A stretch of 64,000 bases of DNA from Halopseudomonas xinjiangensis (GTDB lineage: Bacteria > Pseudomonadota > Gammaproteobacteria > Pseudomonadales > Pseudomonadaceae). Location of the stretch: NCBI GenBank assembly GCA_011050525.1, contig DRFO01000020.1, positions 62,001 to 126,000 on the forward strand, read 5' to 3'. Of this stretch, positions 37,653 through 45,542 are shown one piece after another. Every line of letters starts with the position of its first letter. The first letter of the stretch is position 1. The notes beneath the pieces are model-generated. The model made no database searches. It was not told the origin of the DNA and saw nothing but the letters and a program-made list of their open reading frames with translations. A program made the translations under genes and the position numbers.

Positions 37653-37668
37653 TGGCACGTGTGTTGCT
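37653..37668 (+). promoter_or_regulatory. Sigma-54 (-24/-12) promoter of glpSTPQU(V)
   Basis: TGGCACG-TGTG-TTGCT matches the sigma-54 consensus TGGCACG-N4-TTGCW. The -24 GG (37654-37655) and -12 GC (37666-37667) are exactly 12 bp apart. The start site is predicted near 37678, about 73 bp before the glpS ATG. The divergent gene encodes a sigma-54 activator. Confidence 0.85.
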
Positions 37669-37677
37669 ATATCCATA

Positions 37678-37689
37678 TTCGTAATCGAA
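37678..37689 (+). promoter_or_regulatory. GlpR-type operator over the glpS start site
   Basis: TTCG-TAAT-CGAA, a perfect TTCG-N4-CGAA palindrome flanked by A/T (ATTCGTAATCGAAAAT). The E. coli GlpR operator core has the same form (TTCG-ATAA-CGAA). It sits exactly on the predicted transcription start of the sigma-54 promoter, where a bound repressor would block open-complex formation or escape. Confidence 0.7.
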
Positions 37690-37750
37690 AATTTTATTCG
37701 CGATGCCTGGAGCTTCTTGTGGGCTGCGAACAACAACAAGGAACGATTGC

Positions 37751-38845
37751 ATGTCGCTTACGTTAGAAAACGTGTCGCGTGTAGTGGATGGGGTGCCGCA
37801 TCTGTCCGACGTGAATATCACCTTCGAGCCAGGTTCCTTCAATGTGCTGCTGGGACGCACCCTGGCGGGTAAGACCTCGCTGATGCGCCTGATGGCTGGC
37901 CTCGACCGCCCCACCGCCGGCCGGCTATTGATGGATGGCGAGGACGTGACCGGCAAGCCGGTCCAGCGCCGGAACGTATCGATGGTTTATCAGCAGTTCA
38001 TCAATTTTCCGGGCATGACGGTGCGTGAAAATATTGCCTCGCCGCTGCGCATCGCGCGCATGAAGGACGCCGAAATCGGGCGGCGCGTGGCGGAGACCGC
38101 TGCCATGCTTCGTATCGAGCCGCTGCTCGACCGGTATCCTCTGGAGCTGTCGGGAGGGCAGCAGCAAAGGACGGCGATGGCCAGAGCCCTGGTAAAGGAT
38201 GCCTCACTGATTCTGTTCGATGAGCCACTAGTCAATCTGGATTACAAGCTCCGCGAAGAGCTGCGCGTCGAGCTGCGCGAACTGTTTCGCGAACGCAACG
38301 CCATCGCGGTCTACGCCTCCACCGAGCCGAACGAAGCACTGGCGCTTGGCGGTGCCACCACCTTGCTGCACGAGGGCCGGATCATCCAGTCGGGCCCCGG
38401 CAACCATGTGTACCGCCAGCCGGTGAACATTCATGCTGCCGAGTTGTTCAGCGAACCGCCGATCAATCTCATCAACGGCCGGCTGACCGAGAACGAAATC
38501 AACTTCGATGACTACGCCTTCTATTCGATGATTCCCGAACTCGCCTCGCTACCGCCAGGCAACTACAGCTTCGGCGTGCGTCCAAGTCATCTCGGTCTGG
38601 TACCGCGTGATGATGATGATCTGGAGTTTGCGATGCAGGTGGAACTCGCCGAAATCAGTGGCTCCGAGACCTTTCTGCACGTTCGCAACGAGCATTTCAA
38701 TCTGGTCCTGCAATTGTCGGGTGTGCATGCCTACCGTACCGATACGCCGATTAAGGTCTATCTGCCCATCCATAAACTGTTCGTCTTCAGCGTGGACGGC
38801 GACATGGTGCAGGCCCCAGCCATGCTGAACAGGGAGCAAGTCTGA
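37751..38845 (+). CDS. glpS: Glycerol ABC importer ATPase GlpS
   Basis: 364-aa ABC ATPase of the sugar/polyol importer class. Walker A GRTLAGKT, Q-loop VYQQFINFPGMTV, intact signature LSGGQQQR and Walker B LILFDEPLVNLD. The H-loop histidine is missing: VYASTEPNEAL stands where VYVTHDQxEA is usual. The C-terminal third is the MalK-like regulatory (TOBE) domain. ATG 37751 follows AAGGAA; the ORF-track start lies in the leader. First gene of glpSTPQUV, controlled by the sigma-54 promoter and GlpR operator. Stop and glpT start overlap (TGATG). Confidence 0.9.
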   Translation: MSLTLENVSRVVDGVPHLSDVNITFEPGSFNVLLGRTLAGKTSLMRLMAGLDRPTAGRLLMDGEDVTGKPVQRRNVSMVYQQFINFPGMTVRENIASPLRIARMKDAEIGRRVAETAAMLRIEPLLDRYPLELSGGQQQRTAMARALVKDASLILFDEPLVNLDYKLREELRVELRELFRERNAIAVYASTEPNEALALGGATTLLHEGRIIQSGPGNHVYRQPVNIHAAELFSEPPINLINGRLTENEINFDDYAFYSMIPELASLPPGNYSFGVRPSHLGLVPRDDDDLEFAMQVELAEISGSETFLHVRNEHFNLVLQLSGVHAYRTDTPIKVYLPIHKLFVFSVDGDMVQAPAMLNREQV

Positions 38846-39945
38846 TGGCTGAGATCCAGTTGAGCTCGCTGGCACACAGTTACCATGTCAAACCCTCCGC
38901 TTCAGGCGATTACGCCATTCGGCATATGAACCACGTCTGGCACAAGGGCGGAGCCTATGCGCTGCTAGGGCCATCCGGCTGTGGCAAAAGTACGCTGCTG
39001 AATATCATTTCCGGGTTGTTGCAGCCCTCGCAGGGAGATGTGCTGTTCGATGGTGTCAGGGTGAACGAGATGACCCCCAGGGAGCGCAATATCGCCCAGG
39101 TGTTTCAGTTTCCAGTGGTCTACGACTCCATGACCGTCTACGACAATCTGGCCTTTCCCCTGCGCAATGCCGGTACGCCCAAGGCCAAGCTACAGGCCAA
39201 GGTGCTTGAGGTCGCGGAAATCCTCGAGCTGCAAAACGTGCTGTACAACAAGGCCAGGAATCTGACCGCGGACGAAAAGCAGAAGGTGTCCATGGGACGC
39301 GGGCTGGTTCGGGATGACGTCTCGGCCATTCTCTTCGACGAACCGCTTACCGTGATTGATCCGCACCTCAAATGGAAGCTGCGGCGCAAGCTCAAGCAGA
39401 TCCATGAACAGTTCAACCTCACCATGATCTATGTCACCCATGACCAGTTGGAAGCCTCAACCTTCGCCGACAAGATCGCGGTCATGTACGGCGGTCAGAT
39501 CGTGCAGTTTGGAACGCCGCGGGAGCTGTTCGAAGCACCCAACCACACCTTTGTCGGTTACTTCATTGGCAGTCCGGGGATGAACCTGGTGTCGGTATCG
39601 CGCTGTGCTGGTGGCGTTACCTTCGACGGAATAGACCTGCCGTTGTCCGACAGGCTCAACCAGTATCTCGCCAGTCTGCAGACCGAGAACATCAAGATCG
39701 GCATACGCCCCGAGTTCGTGCAGCTCGCGGGATCTGAAATGGACGATGCGTTGCCCTGTGATGTTCAGCATATCGAGGACCTGGGCACCTACAAGATCGT
39801 GACGCTCAAACTCGGCGAGCAGATCTTCAAGGCGCGCCTGGACGAAGACCATGCCGTGCCGCAGGGCAGGGCATGGGTCAGTTTTCCACGGCAGTGGCTG
39901 ATGATCTATGTCGATGAGTTTCTGGTAGAGGAGCAAGCGTTGTGA
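38845..39945 (+). CDS. glpT: Glycerol ABC importer ATPase GlpT
   Basis: 366-aa partner ATPase of GlpS. Walker A GPSGCGKSTLL, Q-loop VFQFPVVYDSMTV, Walker B AILFDEPLTVID and H-loop VTHDQLEA are canonical, but the signature is degenerate: LTADEKQKVSMGRGL replaces LSGGQ. With GlpS lacking the H-loop His, a heterodimer would have one complete and one defective site. C-terminal TOBE-like domain present. 'GlpT' here follows the rhizobial ABC nomenclature and is not the G3P/phosphate antiporter of E. coli. Stop overlaps the glpP GTG start. Confidence 0.9.
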   Translation: MAEIQLSSLAHSYHVKPSASGDYAIRHMNHVWHKGGAYALLGPSGCGKSTLLNIISGLLQPSQGDVLFDGVRVNEMTPRERNIAQVFQFPVVYDSMTVYDNLAFPLRNAGTPKAKLQAKVLEVAEILELQNVLYNKARNLTADEKQKVSMGRGLVRDDVSAILFDEPLTVIDPHLKWKLRRKLKQIHEQFNLTMIYVTHDQLEASTFADKIAVMYGGQIVQFGTPRELFEAPNHTFVGYFIGSPGMNLVSVSRCAGGVTFDGIDLPLSDRLNQYLASLQTENIKIGIRPEFVQLAGSEMDDALPCDVQHIEDLGTYKIVTLKLGEQIFKARLDEDHAVPQGRAWVSFPRQWLMIYVDEFLVEEQAL

Positions 39946-40808
39946 TCAAGACCGAAAACAACAAGGCGTGGTTTCTGGTTCTGCCGGTATTCCTGTTGGT
40001 GGCGTTCTCGGCGGTCATTCCATTGATGACAGTAGTGAATTACTCGGTGCAGGATATTCTGGATCCCAATACCGCCTTTTTTGTGGGCGCGGAATGGTAC
40101 CGGGAAGTGCTGCGTGACCCGCGTCTGCATGACTCGCTGCTGCGCCAGTTCATCTATTCGTTCTCCGTTCTAGCGATTGAAATCCCGCTGGGTATAGGCG
40201 TCGCGCTGATGATGCCAACGAAAGGCCGCATGGCGTCACTTTGCCTGATCCTGCTGGCCATCCCTTTGCTGATTCCGTGGAACGTGGTCGGGACCATCTG
40301 GCAGATTTTCGGACGGGCTGATATCGGGCTAATGGGTTGGGCGCTTAACAGCCTGGGTGTCGACTATAACTACGCCGCTAACCCCGGCGATGCCTGGGCC
40401 ACGGTGTTGCTCATGGACGTGTGGCACTGGACCTCGCTGGTAGCGCTTTTGTGCTATTCGGGATTGCGCGCGATTCCCGAGGCCTTCTACCAGGCGGCAG
40501 AAATCGACCGGGCATCGCGCTGGGCGGTGTTCCGCTATATTCAGCTGCCCAGGCTCAAGAGCGTGCTGGTAATTGCCGTGCTGCTGCGTTTCATGGACAG
40601 CTTCATGATCTACACCGAACCCTTTGTGCTGACCGGTGGCGGACCGGGCAGTTCCACTACCTTTCTCAGCCAGACCCTGGTGACCATGGCTATCGGTCAG
40701 TTCGATATTGGCCCGGCGGCCGCATTCTCGCTGATCTACTTCCTCATTGTGCTGCTGGTTTCGTGGTTGTTCTTCACCACGATTACGCATATGGACAAGA
40801 GCAAATAA
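39942..40808 (+). CDS. glpP: Glycerol ABC importer permease GlpP
   Basis: 288-aa inner-membrane permease with six predicted helices and the EAA loop EAFYQAAEIDRASRWAVFRYIQLPRLK that docks the ATPases. MalF/UgpA-type family. GTG 39942 (GTGA overlap with glpT, GAGGAG upstream) is the start. Matches the first permease of the rhizobial glycerol system in order and type. Confidence 0.9.
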   Translation: MIKTENNKAWFLVLPVFLLVAFSAVIPLMTVVNYSVQDILDPNTAFFVGAEWYREVLRDPRLHDSLLRQFIYSFSVLAIEIPLGIGVALMMPTKGRMASLCLILLAIPLLIPWNVVGTIWQIFGRADIGLMGWALNSLGVDYNYAANPGDAWATVLLMDVWHWTSLVALLCYSGLRAIPEAFYQAAEIDRASRWAVFRYIQLPRLKSVLVIAVLLRFMDSFMIYTEPFVLTGGGPGSSTTFLSQTLVTMAIGQFDIGPAAAFSLIYFLIVLLVSWLFFTTITHMDKSK

Positions 40809-40819
40809 GGGGGCCATTC

Positions 40820-41626
40820 ATGAAAATGACAAAAGGCAAAGCCTTTGGCATCGCGCTCTACATTCTGTTCGTGCTCACGCCCATCTACTGGCTGCTGAAC
40901 ATGTCGTTCAAGACCAACTCGGAGATTCTCGGCACGCTGACCTTGTGGCCGCAGGAGTTCACCCTGGCGAACTATGCGGTGATTTTTACCGACTCGAGCT
41001 GGTATAGCGGTTACATCAATTCGATGATCTACGTCTCGTTAAACGTCGCCATTACCCTAGCCGTTGCGCTGCCAGCAGCCTATGCATTCAGTCGCTACAA
41101 ATTTGTCGGCGATAAACATCTGTTCTTCTGGCTGCTGACCAATCGCATGGCTCCGCCGGCGGTATTCTTGCTGCCGTTCTTTCAGTTGTATTCCTCCATT
41201 GGCCTGTTCGACACGCATCTGGGTGTGGCGCTGGCCCACTGCCTGTTCAACGTACCGCTGGCGGTGTGGATTCTGGAAGGTTTCATGTCGGGCGTACCGC
41301 GCGAGGTGGACGAGACGGCGTATATCGATGGCTACAGCTTCCCGCGCTTTTTTGGGCGCATTTTCCTACCCATGATCCGCTCCGGTATCGGCGTAACCGC
41401 CTTCTTCGTCTTCATGTTCTCCTGGGTCGAGCTGTTACTCGCGAGAACGCTGACTTCAGTGGACGCCAAGCCGATCGCGGCCATCATGACGCGTACCGTA
41501 GGCGCTACCGGCGTCGACTGGGGGGTGCTGGCGGCGGCGGGAGTGCTGACCATCATTCCCGGTCTGCTGGTTGTCTATTTCGTTCGTAATCACGTTGCCA
41601 AGGGCTTTGCCCTGGGCCGAGTATAG
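40820..41626 (+). CDS. glpQ: Glycerol ABC importer permease GlpQ
   Basis: 268-aa second permease, MalG/UgpE type, with the EAA loop EVDETAYIDGYSFPRFFGRIFLPMIR. The ORF track gives a longer frame from 40421 that runs inside glpP; ATG 40820 preceded by AAGGGGG is the true start and places the first helix correctly. Twelve bases after glpP. Not related to the phosphodiesterase GlpQ of E. coli. Confidence 0.9.
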   Translation: MKMTKGKAFGIALYILFVLTPIYWLLNMSFKTNSEILGTLTLWPQEFTLANYAVIFTDSSWYSGYINSMIYVSLNVAITLAVALPAAYAFSRYKFVGDKHLFFWLLTNRMAPPAVFLLPFFQLYSSIGLFDTHLGVALAHCLFNVPLAVWILEGFMSGVPREVDETAYIDGYSFPRFFGRIFLPMIRSGIGVTAFFVFMFSWVELLLARTLTSVDAKPIAAIMTRTVGATGVDWGVLAAAGVLTIIPGLLVVYFVRNHVAKGFALGRV

Positions 41627-41635
41627 GAGCTCGCC

Positions 41636-41911
41636 ATGATCGCCTGGATGACATGGACCCTACCGACTGCGATTTTCTTCATCACCATTGGCTGCATTCT
41701 TTTCTGCATGACGGTGTATGAAGTCCGCTCACCCTGCGTCGAGCGCAAGGGTTTTCTGCCCATCGCCACGACCCGCGGGGACCGGCTGTTTATCGGCCTC
41801 CTGGTCAGCGCCTACATTCATCTGTTGTTCCTCGGGCTCAGCGATATGAGCCTGTGGATACCCCTGGGCATCTCGGTGGTATGGGTGGCTATTGCGCTGA
41901 GATGGGGTTGA
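41636..41911 (+). CDS. glpU: DUF2160 small membrane protein GlpU
   Basis: 91-aa protein with two or three hydrophobic segments (LPTAIFFITIGCILFCMTVY, LFIGLLVSAYIHLLFLGL, IPLGISVVWVAIAL). DUF2160 proteins are found between the permease and binding-protein genes of glycerol-type ABC importers (GlpU in Rhizobium leguminosarum). AGGAG precedes ATG 41636. Role in transport is not established; it could be an assembly factor or extra membrane subunit. Confidence 0.85.
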   Translation: MIAWMTWTLPTAIFFITIGCILFCMTVYEVRSPCVERKGFLPIATTRGDRLFIGLLVSAYIHLLFLGLSDMSLWIPLGISVVWVAIALRWG

Positions 41912-41932
41912 ATGAGCAGATATTCGTAAACA

Positions 41933-41944
41933 TTCGAATTCGAA
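41933..41944 (+). promoter_or_regulatory. Second GlpR-type operator, upstream of glpV
   Basis: TTCG-AATT-CGAA, a perfect TTCG-N4-CGAA site, with another TTCG ten bases upstream (41923). It lies 77-88 bp before glpV in the 109-bp glpU-glpV gap, suggesting an internal GlpR-controlled promoter or a roadblock inside the operon. Confidence 0.6.
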
Positions 41945-42020
41945 AGCAGGTCGCCTTGAATTGCTTTCGGAAGCGAACTAAGGTGTTTTTCGGCAACTCA
42001 CTTAAATAGATGAGGTTGGA

Positions 42021-43769
42021 ATGAACAAGAAAAAGAAATTACCCGGCTCCCTGTCCCTCGGCTTGGCAATTGCGGCGGTCAGCATGGGGCTCAGCGTGCA
42101 GGCCGTCGCCGACCAGTATTCCGATGCGGCCAGAAAATGGATTGATTCCGAATTCGAGGAGTCGACGTTAACGCCAGAACAGCAGATGGAAGAATTTCAA
42201 TGGTTCACCAAGGCTGCCGAACCCTTCCGTGGCATGACCATCAACGTCGTCTCCGAAACCCTCACCACCCATGAATACGAGTCGCGCGTGCTGGCCAAGG
42301 CGTTCGAGGAAATCACTGGCATCCAGGTTAACCATGACGTGCTGCAGGAAGGGGCAGTGGTTGAAAAGCTGCAGACCCAGATGCAATCGGATCGGAACAT
42401 CTACGATGCCTACGTCAATGATTCGGATCTGATTGGTACGCACTTTCGCTATGGCAAGGTGGTTCCGATCTCCGACATGATCGCAGGCGACGCCAAGGAC
42501 CTCACCTTGCCGACGCTGGATCTGGATGATTTTATCGGCCTGGATTTCACCACGGGCCCCGACGGCAAGCTCTATCAGTTGCCTACTCAGCAGTTTGCCA
42601 ATCTCTACTGGTTTCGCGCTGACTGGTTTGAGCGTGAAGATTTCAAGACCCAGTTCAAGGAAATCTATGGCTACGATCTGGGCGTGCCGGTCAACTGGTC
42701 TGCCTACGAAGACATTGCCGAATTCTTCAGCGAGCACGTGAAGGAGATCGACGGTCAGCGTGTTTATGGCCACATGGATTACGGCAAGAAGGATCCCTCA
42801 CTGGGCTGGCGCTTCACTGACGCCTGGTTTTCCATGGCCGGTGCTGGCGACAAGGGGTTACCCAACGGCCTGCCCGTCGATGAATGGGGTATTCGTGTGG
42901 AAGGTTGCCGTCCGGTAGGCTCCAGCGTTACCCGTGGCGGGGCTGCCAACGGTCCTGCGGCTGTCTACGCGACTACCAAATACGTCGACTGGTTGCGTCA
43001 GTACGCTCCGCCTGAAGCCCAGGGCATGACATTTTCCGAGTCAGGCCCGGTTCCGGCTCAGGGTGCCATTGCACAGCAGATATTCTGGTACACCGCCTTC
43101 ACATCGAGCATGACCGAGCAGGGCCTGCCTGTGGTCAACGAAGACGGCACGCCAAAATGGCGTATGGCTCCTTCGCCCAAGGGGCCGTATTGGGAGGAGG
43201 GCATGAAGCTGGGTTATCAGGATACCGGTGCCTGGACCTTTCTGAATTCGACCCCCGAGAAGCAGCGCTTGGCCGCCTGGTTGTATGCACAATTCACCGT
43301 GGCCAAGGCGGTGTCGCTGAAGAAGACGCTGGTGGGGCTCACGCCGATTCGCGATTCCGACCTGGACTCAGCGGAGATGGAAGCCGCCGCGCCGAAACTG
43401 GGTGGCCTGGTTGAGTTCTATCGCAGCCCTGCGCGCAAGCAGTGGACGCCCACCGGTACCAACGTGCCGGATTACCCCCGTCTGGCTCAGCTCTGGTGGC
43501 AGTATATTTCCGAAGCTGCCAGCGGCGAGAAAACACCGCAGGAGGCGCTCGATGGTCTGGCCGAGGCGCAGGACCGCGTAATGCAGCGACTGGAGCGCGC
43601 AAATGTGCTTGGCGAGTGCGGACCCAAGCTGAACGAGCCGCGTGAGGCCGAGTACTGGCTGAACCAGCCCGGCGCACCCAAGCCCAAACTGGCCAACGAG
43701 AAGCCAAAGGGTGAAACAGTGCCCTACAACGAACTGCTGAAAACCTGGGAAGACGCCCGCGAAAGTTGA
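42021..43769 (+). CDS. glpV: Glycerol ABC importer binding protein GlpV
   Basis: 582-aa periplasmic solute-binding protein, larger than typical sugar-binding proteins (about 430 aa) but like rhizobial GlpV. Signal peptide MNKKKKLPGSLSLGLAIAAVSMGLSVQAVA, cleaved before DQYSD. Mature protein starts with a helical extension (AARKWIDSEFEESTLTPEQQMEEFQWF) before the two-lobed binding fold. Two conserved cysteines (VEGCRPVG, LGECGPK). Last gene of the cluster, followed by a strong hairpin. It has its own GlpR-type site, which would allow the binding protein to be made in excess. Confidence 0.9.
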   Translation: MNKKKKLPGSLSLGLAIAAVSMGLSVQAVADQYSDAARKWIDSEFEESTLTPEQQMEEFQWFTKAAEPFRGMTINVVSETLTTHEYESRVLAKAFEEITGIQVNHDVLQEGAVVEKLQTQMQSDRNIYDAYVNDSDLIGTHFRYGKVVPISDMIAGDAKDLTLPTLDLDDFIGLDFTTGPDGKLYQLPTQQFANLYWFRADWFEREDFKTQFKEIYGYDLGVPVNWSAYEDIAEFFSEHVKEIDGQRVYGHMDYGKKDPSLGWRFTDAWFSMAGAGDKGLPNGLPVDEWGIRVEGCRPVGSSVTRGGAANGPAAVYATTKYVDWLRQYAPPEAQGMTFSESGPVPAQGAIAQQIFWYTAFTSSMTEQGLPVVNEDGTPKWRMAPSPKGPYWEEGMKLGYQDTGAWTFLNSTPEKQRLAAWLYAQFTVAKAVSLKKTLVGLTPIRDSDLDSAEMEAAAPKLGGLVEFYRSPARKQWTPTGTNVPDYPRLAQLWWQYISEAASGEKTPQEALDGLAEAQDRVMQRLERANVLGECGPKLNEPREAEYWLNQPGAPKPKLANEKPKGETVPYNELLKTWEDARES

Positions 43770-43777
43770 TCCGAGTG

Positions 43778-43807
43778 CTGGCAGCGGGTCGGTAGGCCCG
43801 CTGCCAG
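43778..43807 (+). terminator. Stem-loop after glpV
   Basis: A perfect 11-bp stem, CTGGCAGCGGG / CCCGCTGCCAG, with an 8-nt loop, 9 bp after the glpV stop. No T-tract follows, so it may stabilise the mRNA end or work with Rho. Confidence 0.6.
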
Positions 43808-44378
43808 GAGCAGGAAATGCCTTGGTCGCACGCAATGGCGACAGCAAGGCGCTCGGTTGGATTCATGCCCGCTTTTCCATAGAGAACGCGCTCGCGTTAG
43901 CTCAAGCCTGGCTGAACGGGCGCGTCCAGTCATGGTCTATTGTTGGGGGTCGGTGTCCGGAACCGATCGAGATGAGCTTTAACAGCCTTGCCAGATCCCA
44001 ATATCGCCAGTGAAAACACCTGAATTGATGACTAAGTATTGACCCAGTAACCACTTGGTTTTATGGTTCGCTCCGAACGTTGAGGCTGGCACGATCCATA
44101 CGGCTCAAGTACTGACGACGAGACAGCAAGGCCGGGTTTATAACGGACTTATTGCTTTCGGCGCACGCCTTGGGAAGTAGGCGAACCAAAGTGGGGATAC
44201 TGATCAGACGTTCGCACCCCCGGGTTGTGTGTGTTGGCCATGCGTTAGAGTTGCTTTCGTCGGAAGGCGCTGCTGTTCTGGTATCCCAGGCCAAGCAGAT
44301 TGCCCGTCTGCCCTGCATTCTGATCCGCCATGTCCCCACGCGCCCCGAAACTGAATTCAAAGCTTTGGAGCCAACGCC
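43808..44378 (+). other. Gene-free stretch and presumed speC leader
   Basis: About 570 bp with no convincing gene. A possible promoter for speC is TTGACC (44039) with TATGGT (44062) at 17-bp spacing, which would give a leader of roughly 300 nt. Several GC-rich inverted stretches occur. Short frames at 43822-44013 and 44152-44478 have no start site or family match that would support coding. GGAG precedes the speC ATG. Confidence 0.4.
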
Positions 44379-45542
44379 ATGTCCATCAAACTCGAAGATT
44401 ATTTCGACCGCGAAACTTTCAACCGCATCAAGGACCGTGCCGACAATCACGAAACGCCTTTCCTGGTGGTTGACCTGAAAACCATCGACCGAGCCTACGA
44501 CGAACTGGTCGAGGGCTTTCCCTTCGGCAAGATCTACTACGCGGTAAAGGCTAACCCGTCCAATGAAGTGCTGAGCCTGCTCAAGAACAAGGGCTCCAAT
44601 TTCGATATAGCGTCGATCTACGAGCTGGAGAAAGTGCTCGCGCTAGGCGTCAAGCCAGAGCAGATCAGCTTCGGCAATACCATCAAAAAGTCACGGCATA
44701 TTCGTGCGTTTTACGAGAAGGGCGTGCGCATGTACGCCACTGACTCGGAGGCCGACCTGCGCAACATAGCCAAGGCGGCCCCAGGCTCGAAGATATATGT
44801 GCGTATCCTGACAGAAGGCTCAACCACCGCTGACTGGCCGTTGTCGCGCAAGTTTGGTTGTCAGACCGACATGGCGATGGACCTGCTGGTTCTGGCCCGC
44901 GAGCTGGGCCTGGACCCCTACGGGATTTCCTTCCACGTGGGCTCGCAACAGCGCGATATCGGCGCCTGGGATGCGGCTATCGGCAAGGTCAAGGTTATAT
45001 TCGAGCGTTTGAAGGAAGAAGACGGCATTGTTCTGAAGATGATCAACATGGGCGGCGGTTTTCCGGCCAACTACATCACCAAGACCAACACCTTGCAGAC
45101 CTACGCCGAAGAAATCACTCGCTTCCTGCAGGAGGATTTTGGCGACGATCTGCCGGAGATCATTCTCGAACCAGGCCGCTCACTGATTGCCAATGCCGGC
45201 ATTCTGGTCAGCGAAGTGGTGCTGGTGTCGCGTAAATCTCACACCGCTCTTGAGCGCTGGGTGTATACCGACGTCGGCAAGTTCTCCGGCCTGATCGAAA
45301 CCATGGATGAGTCCATCAAATTTCCGATCTGGACCGACAAGCAGGGCGAGCTGGAAGAAGCGGTCATTGCCGGGCCAACCTGCGACAGCGCTGACATCAT
45401 GTACGAGAATTACAAGTACGGGTTGCCGCTGAACCTGGCTATTGGTGACCGCATGTACTGGTTATCTACCGGTGCTTACACCACCAGCTACAGCGCCATC
45501 GAATTCAACGGCTTTCCGCCGTTGGAAGCGTTTTACATCTAA
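44379..45542 (+). CDS. speC: Ornithine/lysine decarboxylase, alanine-racemase fold
   Basis: PLP-dependent decarboxylase making putrescine from ornithine. The PLP lysine lies in YYAVKANP (K57), HVGSQQ and GGGFPANY bind cofactor phosphate, EPGRSL is conserved, and the catalytic cysteine is C335 in GPTCDSAD. 387 aa, the size of the eukaryotic-like (fold III) ODC found in pseudomonads and rhizobia, unlike the large fold I E. coli SpeC. Ornithine preference is expected, lysine activity possible. Monocistronic behind a long leader. Confidence 0.92.
   Translation: MSIKLEDYFDRETFNRIKDRADNHETPFLVVDLKTIDRAYDELVEGFPFGKIYYAVKANPSNEVLSLLKNKGSNFDIASIYELEKVLALGVKPEQISFGNTIKKSRHIRAFYEKGVRMYATDSEADLRNIAKAAPGSKIYVRILTEGSTTADWPLSRKFGCQTDMAMDLLVLARELGLDPYGISFHVGSQQRDIGAWDAAIGKVKVIFERLKEEDGIVLKMINMGGGFPANYITKTNTLQTYAEEITRFLQEDFGDDLPEIILEPGRSLIANAGILVSEVVLVSRKSHTALERWVYTDVGKFSGLIETMDESIKFPIWTDKQGELEEAVIAGPTCDSADIMYENYKYGLPLNLAIGDRMYWLSTGAYTTSYSAIEFNGFPPLEAFYI

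Noticed and set aside
40421-41626. 401-aa version of GlpQ
   Set aside because: The first 133 codons run inside glpP in a different frame; ATG 40820 with AAGGGGG is the real start.
41949-41965. Second sigma-54 promoter before glpV (GG...TTGCT)
   Set aside because: The GG and GC are 14 bp apart instead of 12 and the -24 element is not TGGCAC.
43822-44013. Short ORF after glpV (LGWIHARFSIENALALAQAW...)
   Set aside because: The amino-acid run looks protein-like, but it starts at TTG with no ribosome-binding site, overlaps the presumed speC regulatory region and matches nothing I recognise. A homology search would be decisive.
44083-44099. Sigma-54 promoter before speC (TGGCACG at 44083)
   Set aside because: No TTGC at the required spacing downstream; only half the pattern.
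44152-44478. ORF overlapping the start of speC
   Set aside because: It runs into speC in another frame and has no start-site support; treated as a shadow of the leader and gene.
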